A stretch of DNA of 10,698 nt from an uncultured Sutterella sp. (GCA_934249275.1 CAKQKT010000066.1:1-10698); one strand, 5' to 3'; positions 1-6,773 are shown, numbered from the stretch's first letter. Numbers and translations are program-made. Notes: generated by a model not told the origin, from the sequence alone.

Positions 1-55
1 CAATTTGCTTGATTTCCAAGGCAGTCGAACTTGTTGGCTCCGGCGGGGCATTAGT

Positions 56-778
56 TCAAACGCTTGGGAAAGCTTTAGTCAATGCATCCGTAGTCGAAAG
101 AATTCGGATCGGATTCCAGATGCGGCGGAAAGCGAGGAACGACAACAGGAGCGCAAGAATGAAGAACCCAGCGCAGGTGATGCCCATCCCAACCTTGAGA
201 TTGCCGAATGTCTCATACTCGTTCTCGGCCGGGAATTCGAGACCGACGGAACCGATGACCTTCCCGCTCACATGATCATGCAGCAGAAAGAAGGCCAGGA
301 AGACATGCCCGCGTACGGTATCCAGGATCTTGGCGGGACGGACCACCTGCCCGTTCAATGCACGATCAAGCCCATCGCGAACAATAGAATCCATCGAGGA
401 TTTCGGGTAAGCAAGACTCTTTGTGCCTTCCGGCTGAAAGTCAACCGCATAGTCGATCGTACCGTCAACATCGCGTCTGGCGCTGTAGATATTATTGAGG
501 CGCGCAAGGCTTCGCATGGTGTCGAGCTGCTGCTCGATGCGATCAACGTTTTCAGTCTGAACATCATCCCAGCCCGTAAGCGCAAGGAAGTTCTCCGACT
601 TCACGTGAAATTCGATGTAATAGTGGATTTTCTCGGCGCGGGCTGCGACCGTCTTGAGCGTGGAATCACGGAAGATCTCCGTGCTCACCACGTAGATGGC
701 GAAGCTCGACAGGAACAGCATGACGCCGAGCAGGAGGGCAACCTGCCGGTCAACGCGGGAAAACATATGTCGGGACAT
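56..778 (-). CDS. Membrane sensor protein, apparent diguanylate cyclase truncated at the start of its GGDEF domain
   Basis: The 240-residue protein has a membrane helix at about residues 12-32, a periplasmic sensor region at 33-192 and a second helix at about 195-217. A short basic stretch (FRRIWNPIR) follows, and then TTDALTKAF at 229-237. That arrangement, with D-A-L-T just after the second helix, is how GGDEF domains begin in transmembrane diguanylate cyclases. Here a TGA stop comes six codons after the motif, so the roughly 160-residue catalytic domain is absent. The 55 bases beyond the stop do not restore a GGDEF-like sequence in any frame I read. The periplasmic part contains AxxAExIxxYIE and LTGWDDVQ, reminiscent of CHASE4-type or Cache-type ligand sensors; the family assignment is uncertain. 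The ATG at 778 is preceded by a weak GAGAAA; an internal ATG (residue 5) is the alternative. Without the catalytic domain the product may be a decayed enzyme or a stand-alone sensor. Confidence 0.75.
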   Translation of the reverse strand: MSRHMFSRVDRQVALLLGVMLFLSSFAIYVVSTEIFRDSTLKTVAARAEKIHYYIEFHVKSENFLALTGWDDVQTENVDRIEQQLDTMRSLARLNNIYSARRDVDGTIDYAVDFQPEGTKSLAYPKSSMDSIVRDGLDRALNGQVVRPAKILDTVRGHVFLAFFLLHDHVSGKVIGSVGLEFPAENEYETFGNLKVGMGITCAGFFILALLLSFLAFRRIWNPIRILSTTDALTKAFPSV

Positions 779-839
779 GATCGTTTCTCGTTGGTTGCGG
801 TTGAGTCGTCTGCAATTCGGGTGGAATCAAGGAACGGCC

Positions 840-845
840 ATTATA
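840..845 (-). promoter_or_regulatory. Possible -10 element for the truncated sensor gene
   Basis: A perfect TATAAT lies on the minus strand, about 60 bases upstream of the ATG at 778. No good -35 hexamer sits 16-18 bases further upstream; TTGTCT is present but 24 bases away. The rest of the 169-base divergent gap (779-947) is comparatively AT-rich and shows no other feature I can support. Confidence 0.3.
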
Positions 846-947
846 ACGGCAAGCCGAAGCGTCGCATTAAGACAAATTTAGCGCAAAATTTCCCGACGCG
901 CTATGCTAACTAGACGAAACCTCCATTTCACCTAATCAGCGCACGCC

Positions 948-1502
948 ATGACCGATCCCACCAGGCTTGAACCCAAAAACGGCGACTTCGTCGCCTACCT
1001 CGATGCGCTCCAGGAGGAGTCGCTCGAAGAGCTCCGCCGCGCCAATCAGGCCGCCATCTCGAATCCCCTGAAGGTGCCCGACGCCGGCGAAGGCGAAACC
1101 AACCTTCGCCAGCTCGAAGCCGAGATGAAGCGCCGCGCCCAAGCCGACCGCGCACAGAGTCCGCGCCAGTCCAAGGCCTCTGACGACATCGAGGCCGCCC
1201 GCCGAGCGAAGGAATCCGTGATGGAAAGCTTCCGCAAGGCGAACAATGCCGGCAGCGCGCCCTCGCCGGCTCAGCAACCCATGCCGCAGTCCGCACCACA
1301 GCCCGCGCCCGTTCGCCTTCCGACGAGCATGCGAAAGCCCAAACCTGGCCTTCTCGGTTTCATTGGCGGCGCCTGCATCATGATCGGCTTCTTCCTCACG
1401 TTCGCCCTCGTGGTGGATGAGGAGGAAGAGCTCGCAGGACCCTTCATCTTCCTGATGTGCATCGGCGTTCTGCTCATCAGAATCGCCAAAGCCCGCCGCT
1501 AG
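948..1502 (+). CDS. Hypothetical protein with two C-terminal membrane helices
   Basis: I do not recognise this 184-residue protein. Residues 1-100 are charged and probably helical (acidic and basic runs such as EESLEELRRA and QLEAEMKRRAQ). Residues 101-133 form a Pro/Ala/Gln-rich linker. Two hydrophobic segments follow, at about 134-155 (containing GLLGFIGGACIMIGFF) and 164-180, separated by an acidic turn (DEEEEL). The protein ends in a basic tail (IAKARR). There is no signal peptide, so the long N-terminal part is probably cytoplasmic and anchored by a C-terminal hairpin. The start has no clear Shine-Dalgarno sequence. The gene converges on the pyrophosphohydrolase gene with one base between stop codons, leaving no room for a terminator between them. 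Third-position G/C bias supports it as a real gene. The function is unknown. Confidence 0.75.
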   Translation: MTDPTRLEPKNGDFVAYLDALQEESLEELRRANQAAISNPLKVPDAGEGETNLRQLEAEMKRRAQADRAQSPRQSKASDDIEAARRAKESVMESFRKANNAGSAPSPAQQPMPQSAPQPAPVRLPTSMRKPKPGLLGFIGGACIMIGFFLTFALVVDEEEELAGPFIFLMCIGVLLIRIAKARR

Positions 1503-1503
1503 A

Positions 1504-1905
1504 TTACTTGGTAACCTTGCGGCCTTCGGCCTTGCACCGGGCATAGGACTCGGTGCCGAGGCCCTTGACCTTGTCGACCGGATAGCGAGCGGCGCTCTTG
1601 GCGAGCTTCGCGCGCACGATTTCGTCCATCGAAAGCCCCGCACTATCCGCGAGCATCGCCGCATAGATCAGCACGTCGGCGAGTTCGTCCGCCAGCTCTC
1701 CTCTCTTCTTCCCGCATTCCAAGTCCGTGCCGGACCACTGAAAGACTTCAAGAAGCTCGCCCGCTTCAATTGCCACGGACATCGCAAGATCCTTCGGGTT
1801 GTGGTACGGCATCCAGTTTCGATCATCGCGAAAAGCGAGGATCTCACGGACCGTGCTTTCGGAAATGCCCTTGAGGGAAGCGGATTCTGACTTGTTTTCG
1901 GACAC
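1504..1905 (-). CDS. MazG-fold nucleotide pyrophosphohydrolase (DCTPP1/RS21-C6-like)
   Basis: The 133-residue protein matches the short all-alpha NTP pyrophosphohydrolase family, which hydrolyses (d)NTPs such as dCTP or modified dCTP to the monophosphate and pyrophosphate and so cleans the nucleotide pool in the cytoplasm. The metal-binding pattern is present as E47-x-x-E50 in EAGELLEVFQW and E74-x-x-D77 in DELADVLIY. The EAGEL(L)E.FQW and ELADVLIY wording is typical of the DCTPP1/RS21-C6 branch rather than of full-length MazG, and the length fits a single-domain member. Translation starts at GTG (1905), with GGAGAG five bases upstream; no ATG fits better. It lies 84 bases downstream of the 451-residue gene on the same strand, with a hairpin between. 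The exact substrate cannot be read from the sequence. Confidence 0.93.
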   Translation of the reverse strand: MSENKSESASLKGISESTVREILAFRDDRNWMPYHNPKDLAMSVAIEAGELLEVFQWSGTDLECGKKRGELADELADVLIYAAMLADSAGLSMDEIVRAKLAKSAARYPVDKVKGLGTESYARCKAEGRKVTK

Positions 1906-1932
1906 GGATGCTCTCCGTTCTATGGATAAATT

Positions 1933-1963
1933 GAAGCCCGAAGACTGAGCGCCTCCGGGCTTC
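1933..1963 (-). terminator. Hairpin between the 451-residue gene and the pyrophosphohydrolase gene
   Basis: GAAGCCCG (1933-1940) and CGGGCTTC (1956-1963) form a perfect 8-bp stem with a 15-base loop. On the minus strand it is followed by AATTTATCC, a poor U-tract. It may end or attenuate transcription coming from the upstream gene. An alternative pairing of CCGAAG with CTTCGG overlaps it. Confidence 0.45.
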
Positions 1964-1989
1964 GGACTGTTGGTTGGGACGAGCCGAAA

Positions 1990-3345
1990 TCAGTGCTCGA
2001 GCACGAGAAGCGCCGAGACTTCGTTCTTCTCGTTGAGCCTGACGGCATAGCGGCGCGGACGGCCCTGAAGAATCAGATAGCGGTCGATCGCATCCTGAAG
2101 GCGTGCGACGTCGGTCTTGAGGCGCTCGACGGATTCGTCGTGCGCGCGGCCGAGTTCGTCGGCATCGCGCTTCACCTGGCCGGCCAGATCCATTTCAGGG
2201 GCGTTCATGCCGCGGCCCTGAACCTCAAGAGCGTCGTAAACGATGTGGCGGGCCTTGTCGAGGAGCGAGTGCACGTCCGGGAAGTGCTCGACATTGCGGC
2301 GAATGTGAGCGGAGCAGTGCATGCCGTGAATGTAGTTGTCGCCGGAGATCACGCGGATGACGGCGAGCGTGCGCAGGAAGAGAACGGCAAGCTCGCGCTC
2401 GAGCATGCACGGAATGCTGCTCGTCAGAGCCACGTCGGCTTCCTCCGGCGTCTTCATGTTCTTTTCAAGCGTGGCAAGGCTCTCGTCGATGCGGCGGTTG
2501 ATCGCATACATGTCCTTGGCGAGCGCATCAGTGCGCTCCGTGCGCATCAGCGCCTGGCCTTCGCCGGCGCCGAGACGGCGATCGTCTCGAACGAGGTCGA
2601 AGAGCTTGTCCCAATAGTCGCCCCACTTCATGGCATCAAGAGCGCTCACGAGGAGCTTGACGCGCGGCAGCAGATTGCGGATGCCGTCGAGCTCGTATTC
2701 GAGCAGGTCGTCGAGCTCGTGCTTCTTGTCGGTCGGGTCGACCATCATCCAGAGCTGCGTGACGTGCGGGAAGCCGCCCACGCCGAAGTCCTCGACGGCC
2801 ATCGGATCGCCGAGCGGCTCGCAGCCGTCGGCAAGCGCAATGATCTGAAGGTCGTTCGATACGACGTTCGCATGCGGCACGAAGCCCGAGCGCAGGGAGT
2901 CGACGATCATCGTCGAGAAGTTGAGCGAGAAGACGTCCTTCGAGAGACCGTCGCCCGGCACGATGTCGAGCGTGCGGCAGCGGGCAAAGAGACCCTTGAG
3001 CGCCTTGAGCTCCAGCGGATCGGCAGGAAGCTCGCGATAGTAGGACTCGTCGACCTCAAGGGCGCGCTGAATGAACAGGTCGGCTGCGGTCACGCTGCCT
3101 TCAAGCGTCGTGAGCGCAAGCATGGACGGACGGCGAACGCCGTGCTGGGGCTTCGCCTTAACAGGCTCGGGCTTAGGGGCCTCCGGAGCGGGGGCCGCCT
3201 TGGCGGGACGGGAGGCTACGCGGTCGACATTGCGGCGCTTGCGAATGCGCGCGCGGCGGCGCATCGACTGCCAGACGGCACCGCCGCCAAAGCCTGCGGC
3301 GCAGGCCGCGATCAAAAGCCAGGTCAGAATTTCGCTGTCCATCAT
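1990..3345 (-). CDS. Large hypothetical protein with N-terminal membrane anchor
   Basis: I do not recognise this 451-residue protein. It has an N-terminal membrane helix (about residues 7-27), then a strongly basic stretch (SMRRRARIRKRR, about 27-38), which by the positive-inside rule places the rest in the cytoplasm. A Pro/Ala/Lys-rich linker (about 45-72) follows, and then a mainly helical body. Noticeable stretches are an acidic segment (KKHELDDLLEYELD, 207-220), a His/Cys cluster (H340, H343, C344, H347, H354) that could bind metal, and a C-terminal coiled-coil-like segment (about 389-425). The opposite strand is also open over nearly the whole length, but it reads as a low-complexity shadow. 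Two ATG codons stand in tandem at the start, with no good Shine-Dalgarno sequence. A hairpin lies just downstream, before the pyrophosphohydrolase gene. I cannot assign a function. Confidence 0.85.
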   Translation of the reverse strand: MMDSEILTWLLIAACAAGFGGGAVWQSMRRRARIRKRRNVDRVASRPAKAAPAPEAPKPEPVKAKPQHGVRRPSMLALTTLEGSVTAADLFIQRALEVDESYYRELPADPLELKALKGLFARCRTLDIVPGDGLSKDVFSLNFSTMIVDSLRSGFVPHANVVSNDLQIIALADGCEPLGDPMAVEDFGVGGFPHVTQLWMMVDPTDKKHELDDLLEYELDGIRNLLPRVKLLVSALDAMKWGDYWDKLFDLVRDDRRLGAGEGQALMRTERTDALAKDMYAINRRIDESLATLEKNMKTPEEADVALTSSIPCMLERELAVLFLRTLAVIRVISGDNYIHGMHCSAHIRRNVEHFPDVHSLLDKARHIVYDALEVQGRGMNAPEMDLAGQVKRDADELGRAHDESVERLKTDVARLQDAIDRYLILQGRPRRYAVRLNEKNEVSALLVLEH

Positions 3346-3470
3346 CGTCTGTTTCGGTGTGGTGGTTGTTTTCGAACGACCGCCTTGCGGCCTAAGAACT
3401 GCCGTCCTGTGGAGCGGATCGCACGATTTTGAGCTTCAATCCTGCATTATGCGTCTTTCGACAAGCTTAT

Positions 3471-3500
3471 GGTATATGCAATTGGACTTATGCCGGGCAA
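3471..3500 (-). promoter_or_regulatory. Possible promoter for the 451-residue gene
   Basis: On the minus strand TTGCCC (-35, 3495-3500) and TATACC (-10, 3471-3476) are separated by 18 bases, about 125 bases upstream of the start codon. Each hexamer matches the sigma-70 consensus at four of six positions, so the call is weak. Confidence 0.25.
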
Positions 3501-3551
3501 ATCGAACGATGGGGTTCGACATTTGTCAAGACTTTTCTTCACAAGCTCCTC

Positions 3552-3557
3552 TAAAAT
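3552..3557 (+). promoter_or_regulatory. Possible -10 element for the aldo/keto reductase gene
   Basis: TAAAAT lies about 68 bases upstream of the GTG start. The best -35-like hexamer, TTGTCA, is 23 bases further upstream, which is too far for a normal sigma-70 promoter. The 279 bases between the two divergent genes (3346-3624) hold nothing else I can support. Confidence 0.25.
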
Positions 3558-3624
3558 AACCGAATCTTGTTTGTTTTTCAGGCCGTCAAGCACAGCGGCC
3601 GCCTCTTCTGCAGGAGATCTCCCC

Positions 3625-4479
3625 GTGTTCTCGTCCATTGACGACAAGCTTGCGCTTTCCAACGGCATCCAGATGCCCTGCATGGGCTTCGGCACCTGGC
3701 AGGTGCCTGCCGACAGCACCCTCGAAGAAGCCGTCGTATCGGCCCTTCAGCTCGGCTACCGCTTCTTCGACACGGCCCAGATCTACGGCAATGCGGCTGC
3801 CATCGGCCGCGGCATTCAGGCGAGCGGCGTACCGCGCGACAAGATCTTCATCTCCAGCAAGATCTGGACGTCGAGCCGCAGCTACGACGGCGTGATGCGC
3901 GCATTTTCAGACATTCTTGACGACCTCAAGACCAGCTACCTCGACCAGCTTCTTATTCACTGGCCCGCCACGCAGGGCGAACCCATGATCTGGCAGAGCC
4001 AGAACGCGGGCACCTGGCGCGCACTCGAAGAGCTCTACGACAAGGGCGCCGTCAAGGTGATCGGCGTCTCGAACTTCCTGCCGCACCATCTCGTGCCGCT
4101 CCTTGCGCGCGCCCGCATTCGTCCGATGGTCAACCAGCTCGAAATTCATCCGGGCTATCCGCAGTTCGCGACCGTCAACTTCTGCTTCAAGCAGGGCATC
4201 GCCGTTCAGGCCTGGAGCCCGCTCGGCCGCGGCGGCCTCACGCACCACCCGATTCTCATCGAGCTCGGCGAAAAGTACGGCGTCACACCGGCTCAGATCG
4301 CCATCCGCTGGAGCCTCCAGCACGGCTTCGTGCCCATCGTCAAGGCGCTCGACATCGGCCACATGAAGTCCAACATCGATTCCTTCGGCTTCACGCTCTC
4401 CGATGACGACATGAAGCAGCTCGACATGATGCAGCAGGTCGCCTTCTCGGGTCTTCATCCCGACACCGTGACCTTCTGA
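3625..4479 (+). CDS. Aldo/keto reductase (2,5-diketogluconate reductase-like)
   Basis: This is a 284-residue cytoplasmic NAD(P)H-dependent carbonyl reductase of the (beta/alpha)8 aldo/keto reductase superfamily. The catalytic tetrad is complete: D49 and Y54 (FDTAQIYGN), K79 (SSKIW) and H112 (LLIHWP). Family signatures GFGTWQ, GVSNF (147-151), NQLEIHP (170-176) and AWSPLGRG (196-203) are all present. The start is taken as GTG at 3625 because AGGAG lies eight bases before it and homology-like sequence begins there. An in-frame ATG at 3469 would add 52 residues that do not look like the family. At the adenosine-phosphate site the usual KSxRxxR pattern reads K240-A-L-D-I-G-H246, so cofactor preference may be altered. 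The gene stands alone, with a terminator directly downstream. The physiological substrate cannot be inferred. Confidence 0.95.
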   Translation: MFSSIDDKLALSNGIQMPCMGFGTWQVPADSTLEEAVVSALQLGYRFFDTAQIYGNAAAIGRGIQASGVPRDKIFISSKIWTSSRSYDGVMRAFSDILDDLKTSYLDQLLIHWPATQGEPMIWQSQNAGTWRALEELYDKGAVKVIGVSNFLPHHLVPLLARARIRPMVNQLEIHPGYPQFATVNFCFKQGIAVQAWSPLGRGGLTHHPILIELGEKYGVTPAQIAIRWSLQHGFVPIVKALDIGHMKSNIDSFGFTLSDDDMKQLDMMQQVAFSGLHPDTVTF

Positions 4480-4502
4480 TCGTCATCATCTTCATGCGAC
4501 CG

Positions 4503-4540
4503 ACAGCCCGCTCTTCCCACGAAGGCGGGCTGTTCGACTT
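4503..4540 (+). terminator. Rho-independent-like terminator after the aldo/keto reductase
   Basis: ACAGCCCGC (4503-4511) and GCGGGCTGT (4525-4533) form a perfect 9-bp GC-rich stem with a 13-base loop, 23 bases after the stop codon. The downstream tract (TCGACTTT) is only moderately T-rich. The arrangement fits termination of the reductase transcript. Confidence 0.75.
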
Positions 4541-4575
4541 TCATGACCCGTCAACTACACCTCGCAATAGGAATT

Positions 4576-4604
4576 TTGATTCGAGCCAATAGTCTTTATA
4601 AATT
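4576..4604 (+). promoter_or_regulatory. Possible sigma-70 promoter upstream of the frameshifted stretch and the diguanylate cyclase
   Basis: TTGATT (4576-4581) and TAAATT (4599-4604) are separated by 17 bases in a locally AT-rich stretch, just past the reductase terminator. If used for the cyclase gene, the transcript would have a leader of about 520 bases, or it would first cover the broken coding stretch. Confidence 0.4.
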
Positions 4605-4631
4605 TCGCCTTATGGATTAGCCTGTTAACAT

Positions 4632-5030
4632 GTGCAGACTTTGCTCCCTCACAGGCGCTTTCGAATTTTCTCCATACCCGTCGCCGTCAACAAGGATTGG
4701 ATCGACGGCCTGCTTTCGATTCGAAAAGCCGTCTGCAACGACAGCCCCAAAGACAAAACTACTCGCCATGAGCCTCCGGATTTCCGTCCCCTGCATCCAG
4801 ACCGTCTGCGCCTGCGCATCGACGGCCTTCGTCATGCCGGTTGTGCTCACGCAGCGAATTCGATGCGACGAACCTCCGCATCACGGACGCCTCGCCCATC
4901 AGCTCGAGCGGCCTGTTCACCGGCAGCATCCCGGACTTCTTCCGAGACGCCTGCCCAACATGAACTCGACCGAATTATCGGCGCACTGTTTGCAAGCTTA
5001 GGTTCACCGGACCATCCTTCCTCCGCCTGA
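4632..5030 (+). pseudogene. Possible small coding region broken by two compensating frameshifts
   Basis: The frame that starts at a GTG at 4632 is open to a TGA at 5030, but it does not read evenly as protein. Its first part (to about 4850, including FSIPVAVNKDWIDGLLSIRK) and its last part (from about 4970, ELDRIIGALFASLG) look like normal sequence. The middle is a Ser/Arg/Ala-rich shadow. In another frame the middle reads well (SEFDATNLRITDAS, then GLFTGSIPDFFRDA, about 4853-4965), with a strong third-position G/C bias. Two compensating indels would join the pieces into one protein of about 130 residues. No Shine-Dalgarno sequence supports the start and no family is recognised. The opposite strand of the first half is also open (4617-4850) and cannot be excluded. 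The rest of the 4480-5128 gap shows only the terminator, the promoter candidate and a dyad. Confidence 0.25.
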
Positions 5031-5068
5031 CGCGATCTCAGACTGAAGACAACAGGAATTGCGCGCGC

Positions 5069-5082
5069 CCGAATTCATTCGG
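5069..5082. promoter_or_regulatory. Operator-like dyad upstream of the diguanylate cyclase
   Basis: CCGAAT and ATTCGG form perfect arms around two bases (TC), 46 bases before the cyclase ATG. A two-base centre cannot make a hairpin loop, so if it matters it would be a binding site for a dimeric regulator. A weak promoter-like pair (TTGCGC, 17 bases, GATACC) overlaps it. Confidence 0.25.
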
Positions 5083-5128
5083 ATACCCAAACGCCCTTTC
5101 CTCAACACCCCTGCACTGAGATTTACGC

Positions 5129-6712
5129 ATGGCCGATCATCCCGCATCCTCATACAGCCTGAAGCGCTCGCTTGTCATGGGTTTCGTACCCGTGCTCCTG
5201 CTGCTTTCGGGATGCATGCTCGCCAGCGTCTATCTCAACTATGAGATTCACGCGCTTGTCGCCTCAACGTCGACGACTGCGACCGACAAGATTCAGTACG
5301 CCCAAATGACGGCCGGCAAGCTCTCGGCCGTGAGGCAGTCGCTCAAAACGCTTACCGACTCGCTCGATCCGGAAGAGGCTCGCGAGGCCTATGTCTCTAC
5401 CTGGAAGCTTCTTTCCGAAGCTGCGCTCGACCGCCACGAGGAAATGCACGAGCCTCTCTACAAGCTTCTCAAGGAAACTCGTCAGGCATGGATCGAGCGA
5501 CAGGAGGCCGATGAGGCCTTCGGCCGATTTATCGAAAACTATCGCGATCTTGACGCGCAGCTCTTCAAGACCATCGCGCTGATCGGACCGAGCAAGACGG
5601 ATCGCGCAGGCAAACTTGCTCGAAGACTTGTCCTCTCGCACGAAATCGACCACATTGCCCGCTACAAGGCCGTACGCAAAGTCGCTTTTGGGATGTGCGC
5701 GGAACCTAATGCCCGCCTCAGAGACAAAGCGGCCGCATCATGCCGAAGGATCACGGCCATTGTCAGCGAACTGGATTCCATCGCTGAGGATTTCTCCGGG
5801 AAGAAGTCGGCGTTCCAAAACCATGTTGCATGCATCAGGCAGGACCTGCAGGTCTTGTACGACAACTACAACACGCTCGAAATTCGTCAGCTCAAGAGCG
5901 AGGTCGGCAAGCTTGACGAACTCTCCGACAGCTTCATGCTGCTCTTCTTCGCGCAGCTCATTGCGGCAGGCGTCATGATCTCCGCCCTGGTCTACGGCTA
6001 CCGCCTGCTCATCAAGCCGATTCAGCAGACGACCCGCATGCTCGGCCGCTCCATGAAGAACGACGATACTGCGTCCGTCGGTCCGGCCGCCTCTCCCATC
6101 CCGGAGATTCAGGACTTCATTAATCAATCCCGCCAGATGGTGCAATACACCGCCAGCGAGCGCGACAAAACGGCCGAACTTCAGGCTCGCTATGATGAGC
6201 TTCGCAAGAGCGCCAAAATCGACTCGCTCACAGGCGTCAACAACCGAGCGAGCCTCGACGAATTGATTGTCAACCTTCCGCAGGTTCGTGACGGCATCGC
6301 CGTTCTCATGGTCGACATCGACTTTTTCAAGGATCTCAACGACCGCTACGGCCATCAGTTCGGCGACCGCATTCTCCACGCCACCGCGCAGACGCTGCGC
6401 CGCTTCATCTCGTCGCAGGACACCGTCTATCGTTACGGCGGCGAAGAATTCTGCATCGTGCTTTTGAACGTCACGCAGGCAGCCGCCATGCTCGTCGCCA
6501 ACCGTTTGTGCGCCCGCGTCCGCGAGATCTCGCGCGAAACCGGCATTGCCGTCCCCGACATTGAATCCGGCACGCCGCTCACCATTTCGGTCGGGGTGAG
6601 TTCTGTCACGCGCTTCCTGGGCGAAAAGACCTTGCCCGAACTGATTGCCGAAGCCGACACCGCGCTCTACCGAGCCAAGGATGCAGGACGAAACTGCGTC
6701 AGAAACTGCTGA
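5129..6712 (+). CDS. Transmembrane diguanylate cyclase (GGEEF)
   Basis: The 527-residue protein makes cyclic di-GMP from two GTP at the inner membrane. It has a first helix at about residues 15-37, a long helical periplasmic sensor (about 38-266, containing C190, C205 and C235), a second helix at about 269-291 and a linker (292-362) with a coiled-coil-like run before the catalytic domain. The GGDEF domain begins at D365-S-L-T and includes the metal- and GTP-binding DIDFFKDLNDRYGHQFGD (396-413), the active site RYGGEEF (435-441) and TISVGVSS (485-492). It reaches the C-terminus complete, so the enzyme should be active. The inhibitory-site pattern RxxD reads S428-S-Q-D431, lacking the arginine, so product feedback through the primary I-site is unlikely. 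Residues 26-29 (LSGC) resemble a lipobox. There is no EAL domain. The ATG at 5129 has only a weak GAGAT before it. The gene converges with the pilus operon, 61 bases away. Confidence 0.96.
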   Translation: MADHPASSYSLKRSLVMGFVPVLLLLSGCMLASVYLNYEIHALVASTSTTATDKIQYAQMTAGKLSAVRQSLKTLTDSLDPEEAREAYVSTWKLLSEAALDRHEEMHEPLYKLLKETRQAWIERQEADEAFGRFIENYRDLDAQLFKTIALIGPSKTDRAGKLARRLVLSHEIDHIARYKAVRKVAFGMCAEPNARLRDKAAASCRRITAIVSELDSIAEDFSGKKSAFQNHVACIRQDLQVLYDNYNTLEIRQLKSEVGKLDELSDSFMLLFFAQLIAAGVMISALVYGYRLLIKPIQQTTRMLGRSMKNDDTASVGPAASPIPEIQDFINQSRQMVQYTASERDKTAELQARYDELRKSAKIDSLTGVNNRASLDELIVNLPQVRDGIAVLMVDIDFFKDLNDRYGHQFGDRILHATAQTLRRFISSQDTVYRYGGEEFCIVLLNVTQAAAMLVANRLCARVREISRETGIAVPDIESGTPLTISVGVSSVTRFLGEKTLPELIAEADTALYRAKDAGRNCVRNC

Positions 6713-6773
6713 ACTCCGAGTGCACTTGCCGGTGATTCATAGTCCTGAAAGAGTCGGGAACAGGCATATGCGC

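Noticed and set aside
5..913. A 302-codon plus-strand open frame across the truncated sensor gene
   Set aside because: It is antisense to a protein with clear membrane helices and sensor layout, has no domain features, and runs through the presumed divergent promoter region.
1993..3432. A 479-codon open frame on the plus strand, antisense to the 451-residue protein
   Set aside because: It mirrors the minus-strand gene codon for codon and has shadow composition (rich in Val, Ala, Arg, Glu and His) with no recognisable domain. The minus strand has a clear membrane anchor, linker and helical body.
3469..3624. N-terminal extension of the aldo/keto reductase from an in-frame ATG at 3469
   Set aside because: The added residues do not resemble the family, third-position bias is lost, and a GTG with AGGAG eight bases upstream sits exactly where homology-like sequence begins.
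4617..4850. A 77-codon open frame on the minus strand in the reductase-cyclase gap
   Set aside because: No Shine-Dalgarno sequence or recognisable domain was found, and its composition can be explained as the complement of the plus-strand coding-like frame. It is kept only as an alternative.
4605..5128. Possible cyclic-di-GMP riboswitch in the long leader of the cyclase
   Set aside because: I could not find the conserved core of the GEMM-type aptamers, and the stretch looks coding-like rather than structured.
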